In this document: positions 7,756-10,174 of the stretch, piece by piece
Layout: each line of letters opens with the position of its first letter
How positions within the stretch are numbered: position 1 is the first letter of the stretch
Source: an uncultured Oscillospiraceae bacterium
GTDB taxonomy: Bacteria > Bacillota > Clostridia > Oscillospirales > Oscillospiraceae
Assembly: GCA_910584805.1 (NCBI GenBank)
Contig: CAJUCB010000054.1
Span: 4,226 to 14,399, forward strand
Reading direction: 5' to 3'
DNA length: 10,174 nucleotides
The notes under the pieces: model-generated
The model's database searches: none
The model's input: the letters and a program-made list of their open reading frames with translations, nothing else
Told to the model about the DNA's origin: nothing
Program-made: the position numbers and the translations under genes

Positions 7756-8673
7756 TTAGCGGTTGTGATGGGGGGTATCCATGACAATCCGGCAGGCGTG
7801 GAGCAGCTGGGCAGTGATATCGCTGCTGTACTTTCCTTCATACAGGGTGAGACGGGGGACCAAGTCACCCTTCTCCAATACCACATACTTGGGGGGGAGG
7901 TTGTTCAGGGTCAGGGCCTTCACGTCCTCCTGACAGCGCTTGCAGGGGCAAAGGCCAAACATCTGGATGTACTTAGGCGCTTTCTCCTCCACCAGGACCT
8001 GCATCACATTGATGTAGCCGGGGTTGGTGGCAATGGCGGTGGCGGCCAGGGGTTCCTGCCAGTGGGCGGCGACCTCGTCGTCCAACTGAGACAGAACGTC
8101 AACAGCGGAGGCGGGGGAGGCCAACTGCTCTAGGTCTGAGGCTTGGGTAGCTTCGTCGACTGGGGGAGCAGGCTCTTCCGCCTCAGGGGCTGCTGCCTGG
8201 CTGGCCTCCTTTTGGGGGGGCTCCGGTGCGTCCACAGGGGCGGCCTCCTGGGCTACAGGGGCTTCTTTCTGGACGGGGGGAGGCCCTTCATAGAGCATCG
8301 GTCCTTCCTCGTCCTCTTCCGCTTCTTCCTCTAGGTCAAGGAATTCCTCCTGGTCATCTACGTCCTCTGGCTCGTCTGCCTCCTCCTGAGGGAGACCCCG
8401 CTCCGGCTGGGGCTGGCCGACGAAGAAGTCGTCGTCCTCCGCGGGGTGGGGCTGGGGGTTCATCTCATCCTCCAAGGCATCCTCTAGGGCATTTTTAATC
8501 TGCACAGAGACCTCGGCGTCAGGGGACATGGAATTCAGGATGGGGGGGACAGGGGCGGACGACGCGGAAGCTGCGGCCTCGGTGGTCTCTTCGGTGGGGG
8601 TGGGGTCCTGCTTCTTGCTCAGCAGGTTCATCACCCGTGCGGTCTTGCTGGTTTTGTTGTCCTTGGATGCCAT
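7756..8673 (-). CDS. ComFB-domain protein with acidic disordered linker; putative ParA partner
   Basis: A 305-residue protein without membrane segments or signal peptide, in three visible parts. (1) Residues 1-22 are basic and amphipathic-looking (MASKDNKTSKTARVMNLLSK). (2) Residues about 25-215 are low-complexity, rich in Glu, Asp, Pro and Ala, with a strongly acidic core at 62-126; they are probably disordered, apart from a short possible helix QIKNALEDALEDE. (3) Residues about 218-305 match the ComFB family: INVMQVLVEEKAP, then LCPCKRCQEDVKALTLNNLP with Cys242, Cys244 and Cys247, then PKYVV. Bacillus ComFB lies in a late competence operon but is not known to be needed for DNA uptake; some cyanobacterial members have been reported to bind cyclic dinucleotides. 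The ATG at 8673 has AAGGAGA seven bases upstream. It is the second gene of a unit with parA (49-base gap). Domain assignment is fairly firm; partnership with ParA and ligand binding are inference. Confidence 0.82.
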   Translation of the reverse strand: MASKDNKTSKTARVMNLLSKKQDPTPTEETTEAAASASSAPVPPILNSMSPDAEVSVQIKNALEDALEDEMNPQPHPAEDDDFFVGQPQPERGLPQEEADEPEDVDDQEEFLDLEEEAEEDEEGPMLYEGPPPVQKEAPVAQEAAPVDAPEPPQKEASQAAAPEAEEPAPPVDEATQASDLEQLASPASAVDVLSQLDDEVAAHWQEPLAATAIATNPGYINVMQVLVEEKAPKYIQMFGLCPCKRCQEDVKALTLNNLPPKYVVLEKGDLVPRLTLYEGKYSSDITAQLLHACRIVMDTPHHNR

Positions 8674-8677
8674 AATG

Positions 8678-8690
8678 CATTCTCCTTACT
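8678..8690 (-). promoter_or_regulatory. Ribosome binding site of the ComFB-domain gene
   Basis: On the minus strand the sequence reads TAAGGAGAATGCATT directly before the ATG, a near-consensus Shine-Dalgarno with seven bases of spacing. It fixes the start at 8673. The rest of the 49-base gap to the parA stop shows no terminator, which supports co-transcription. Confidence 0.8.
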
Positions 8691-8722
8691 CATAGAAATT
8701 AACGATAGCTTCGCGGGGGGTT

Positions 8723-9514
8723 TTAGTATCCTGCGTAGTCTTCCTGGCGGCGGGCGAAGCGCTCTCCGGCCACCAGGTCTACCACCTCCTGGAAGTCCAG
8801 GGCGGGGCGGGATTTGGGCTGGAAGGTCAGCACGGTCTGCCCGTGAGCGGGGGCCATGGCCACACCTACCCCCCGGCGCACCTTGGGGGGGAAGACCTGG
8901 CTGTCCAGCTGGACAGCCACCGCCTCTGCCAGCTCCAGGATATCCCGGGAGAGGGTGAGGCGGGGGTTGAACTTATTGAGCAGGATGCCCAGCACTTTCA
9001 AATGGGGATTGAAGGTGCTGCGCACGGTCTCAATGGTCTCTTGCAGCTGGGTGATGCCCACCAGGCTAAGGACCTCCGCCTCCATGGGGACGATGAGGCC
9101 GTCAGAGGCCACGTAGGCGTTGATGGTGAGGATGTTCAACGCCGGCGGGGTATCAATGACGATGAAGTCGTAGCGGGAGCGGATGATGGAGAGTTGTTCG
9201 TCCAGCAAAAACTCCCGGCGGGGCATGTTGAACTCCACCTCGGCGGCAGAGAGCATAATGTCAGAGGGCAGTACGTCGCCGTACTCGCTGGGGACAATGG
9301 CCTCCTCAATGGTGCAGCTGCCCTTGATGACATCATAGATGGTGTTCCCCGTGCCGATATCCAGGCCCAGATTGAAGCCCAGGTTGCCCTGAGGGTCCAG
9401 ATCCAGCCCCAGGACCTTGGCGCCACGCTGGTGAAGCCCGCAGACCAAGGCGGCGGCTGTGGTGGTCTTTCCCACCCCGCCCTTTTGATTTGTGACGGTG
9501 ATGATTTGCGTCAA
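8723..9514 (-). CDS. ParA/Soj-family Walker ATPase
   Basis: A 263-residue P-loop ATPase of the ParA/MinD superfamily. The deviant Walker A motif is at residues 11-18 (KGGVGKTT, signature lysine Lys11), the switch/Walker A' region at 38-44 (DLDPQGN) and Walker B at 117-124 (FIVIDTPP). The region at 208-235 (FPPKVRRGVGVAMAPAHG, then QTVLTFQPKS) corresponds to the ParA segment with basic residues for non-specific DNA binding. There is no MinD-type C-terminal amphipathic helix and no FlhG-type N-terminal motif, so it looks like a nucleoid-binding ParA rather than FlhG or MinD. The start is TTG at 9514, with GGGGAGGG eight bases upstream. No ParB is adjacent; the downstream partner carries a ComFB domain instead. 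Placed between chemotaxis and filament-cap genes, a role in positioning flagella or chemoreceptor arrays is plausible. It could also be the chromosomal Soj, although that gene normally sits beside spo0J near the origin. Confidence 0.92.
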   Translation of the reverse strand: MTQIITVTNQKGGVGKTTTAAALVCGLHQRGAKVLGLDLDPQGNLGFNLGLDIGTGNTIYDVIKGSCTIEEAIVPSEYGDVLPSDIMLSAAEVEFNMPRREFLLDEQLSIIRSRYDFIVIDTPPALNILTINAYVASDGLIVPMEAEVLSLVGITQLQETIETVRSTFNPHLKVLGILLNKFNPRLTLSRDILELAEAVAVQLDSQVFPPKVRRGVGVAMAPAHGQTVLTFQPKSRPALDFQEVVDLVAGERFARRQEDYAGY

Positions 9515-9555
9515 GGAATATTCCCTCCCCTTAACAAAAACTTGGAGAAAACTCT

Positions 9556-9582
9556 TAAGTTTACTATACTACAGGTCGATAA
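9556..9582 (+). promoter_or_regulatory. Putative sigma-28 (FliA/SigD) promoter driving fliD
   Basis: TAAG at 9556-9559, a 15-base spacer, then GTCGATAA at 9575-9582. The known sigma-28/SigD consensus is TAAA, about 15 bases, GCCGATAA, so the match is 3 of 4 and 7 of 8 with ideal spacing. It lies about 110 bases upstream of the fliD ATG and points the right way. fliD belongs to the late SigD-dependent class in relatives, and the cognate sigma factor is encoded earlier in this window. Confidence 0.75.
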
Positions 9583-9591
9583 AAAAGAACA
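9563..9591 (-). promoter_or_regulatory. Possible promoter of the parA-ComFB unit
   Basis: On the minus strand TATAGT (9568-9563) is a 5-of-6 match to a vegetative -10 box, about 50 bases upstream of the parA start. The -35 at 17-base spacing (TGTTCT) is poor. A perfect TTGACA exists further upstream (9615-9610) but is too far away to pair with this -10. The element overlaps the spacer of the opposite-facing sigma-28 promoter. Confidence 0.3.
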
Positions 9592-9694
9592 GAGGTAGAA
9601 CGAAAAAACTGTCAAAAAAATTTCAAATTCCTCTTCCAAATTGCCTTTGGAACGGGGGCTTTGTCTTTGATTTCCTAAGAAAGGGGCGATCAGC

Positions 9695-10174
9695 ATGGCA
9701 TCGATCACCAGTCTGAGTAACAGCAGTTACAATACCAGTAGTATTTATGGCAACCGGAACGTGCTCAGTGGTCTAGCCAGCGGCATGGATACGGAGTCCA
9801 TGATCGAGAACGCGGTCTCCGGTATTAAACTGAAAATCCAGAACCTCCAGATCAAGCGCACCAAGATCGAGTGGCAGCAGGAGGCTTACCGCAGCATCAT
9901 TGATAAGGCGGTAAATTTCAATAATAAGTATACTTCCTATGCGTCCAAAACAAACCTGTTGAGCAACAGCTTTTTCAGCAACGCGGTGAACACCACCGCC
10001 CTGGGTACCTATGCCGATAAGCTCTCCGCCAGCGGCAAGACCACCAGCGACATCCGCATCAACGCCGTGAAGCAGCTGGCCAGCGCCGCCAGCTACACCG
10101 TGTCCGGCCTGGGTGGGCTGAACAGCGGCGAGATCAGCGGCATCAACGGAAAGGACTTTGACATCACGGGGGAT
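9695..10174 (+). CDS. fliD: Flagellar filament cap protein FliD/HAP2 (3' end outside window)
   Basis: The first 160 codons of a frame that remains open to the right edge. FliD forms the cap at the filament tip and assists flagellin folding and insertion. The translation begins MASITSLSNSSYNTSSIYGN, then holds the FliD N-terminal hallmark LSGLASGMDTESMIENAV at about 24-41. A long helical heptad-like stretch follows (IKLKIQNLQIKRTKIEWQQE, about 44-63), then AYRSIIDKAVNFNNKYTSY. This N-terminal D0 region forms coiled-coil structure in the family. The insertion before the GLASGMDT motif is longer than in short FliD proteins, where the motif is near residue 5-10. AAGGGG at 9681-9686 lies eight bases before the ATG at 9695. 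Expression is probably from the sigma-28-type promoter about 110 bases upstream. Later domains cannot be seen. Confidence 0.94.
   Translation, partial: MASITSLSNSSYNTSSIYGNRNVLSGLASGMDTESMIENAVSGIKLKIQNLQIKRTKIEWQQEAYRSIIDKAVNFNNKYTSYASKTNLLSNSFFSNAVNTTALGTYADKLSASGKTTSDIRINAVKQLASAASYTVSGLGGLNSGEISGINGKDFDITGD

Larger units (their letters stand above)
9515..9694. other. Divergent intergenic control region between parA and fliD
   Basis: A 180-base, markedly AT-rich stretch compared with the GC-rich genes on both sides, with leftward and rightward start signals. It holds the sigma-28-type promoter facing fliD, a possible leftward promoter for parA overlapping it, and the ribosome binding sites of both genes. 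I see no RNA gene or terminator in it. Confidence 0.75.

Noticed and set aside
8723..9514. Calling the ATPase FlhG or MinD
   Set aside because: It lacks the MinD/FlhG C-terminal membrane-targeting helix and the FlhG N-terminal motif, and the region around 208-235 follows the DNA-binding ParA pattern.
7756..9514. A recently inserted mobile element or plasmid partition cassette
   Set aside because: There are no transposase, integrase, terminal repeats, target duplications or iterons. Base composition and codon style match the neighbours, and the unit shares a tidy bidirectional terminator with the operon.
8843..9598. A 251-codon plus-strand open frame opposite parA
   Set aside because: The opposite strand encodes a clear ParA with all motifs. 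This frame is His/Gly/Gln-rich, has no recognisable family and runs into the intergenic region.
10013..10020. An exact GCCGATAA, matching the sigma-28 -10 element
   Set aside because: It lies inside the fliD coding frame (Ala-Asp-Lys), and there is no TAAA-like element about 15 bases upstream.

Overview
The window is a flagellar motility and chemotaxis locus from a Gram-positive, anaerobe-type bacterium. The best fit is Clostridia, probably a moderately GC-rich member of the Oscillospiraceae (Flavonifractor/Oscillibacter/Intestinimonas-like). That placement rests on gene content (CheC, CheD and CheV together, an FlhO/FlhP-like rod pair downstream of a SigD/FliA sigma factor), strong AGGAGG-type ribosome binding sites, and protein style. 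It is an inference, not a database match.

Region 1 (1-7685, all + strand) is the distal end of a long operon. In order it holds flhA (its start lies outside the window), the flagellar sigma factor fliA/sigD, two rod/hook basal-body genes (flgF-like and flgG), cheC, cheD, cheV, and a gene for a degenerate-EAL plus HDOD protein. Genes overlap by 4-8 bases or lie 4-28 bases apart, so they are almost certainly co-transcribed. A very strong inverted repeat with flanking A/T tracts (7702-7740) ends the operon.

Region 2 (7756-9514, - strand) is a convergent two-gene unit. It encodes a Soj/ParA-type Walker ATPase (TTG start) followed by a 305-residue protein with a basic N-terminus, a long acidic/proline/alanine-rich middle and a C-terminal ComFB-like domain. 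It uses the same bidirectional terminator. This pair is the least expected content here. I propose it as a ParA-driven positioning module whose partner carries a ComFB domain, a family with recently reported cyclic-dinucleotide-binding members.

Region 3 (9515-10174) is a 180-base divergent intergenic stretch followed by the first 160 codons of fliD (filament cap), + strand, running off the right edge. Upstream of fliD is a good sigma-28/SigD promoter match (TAAG, 15 bases, GTCGATAA). The window therefore contains both the alternative sigma factor and a likely target promoter.

Together: FlhA exports flagellar parts, FlgF/FlgG build the distal rod, and FliA switches on late genes such as fliD. 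CheC/CheD/CheV tune chemoreceptor signalling. The EAL-HDOD and ParA-ComFB proteins are plausible regulators of signalling or subcellular placement.
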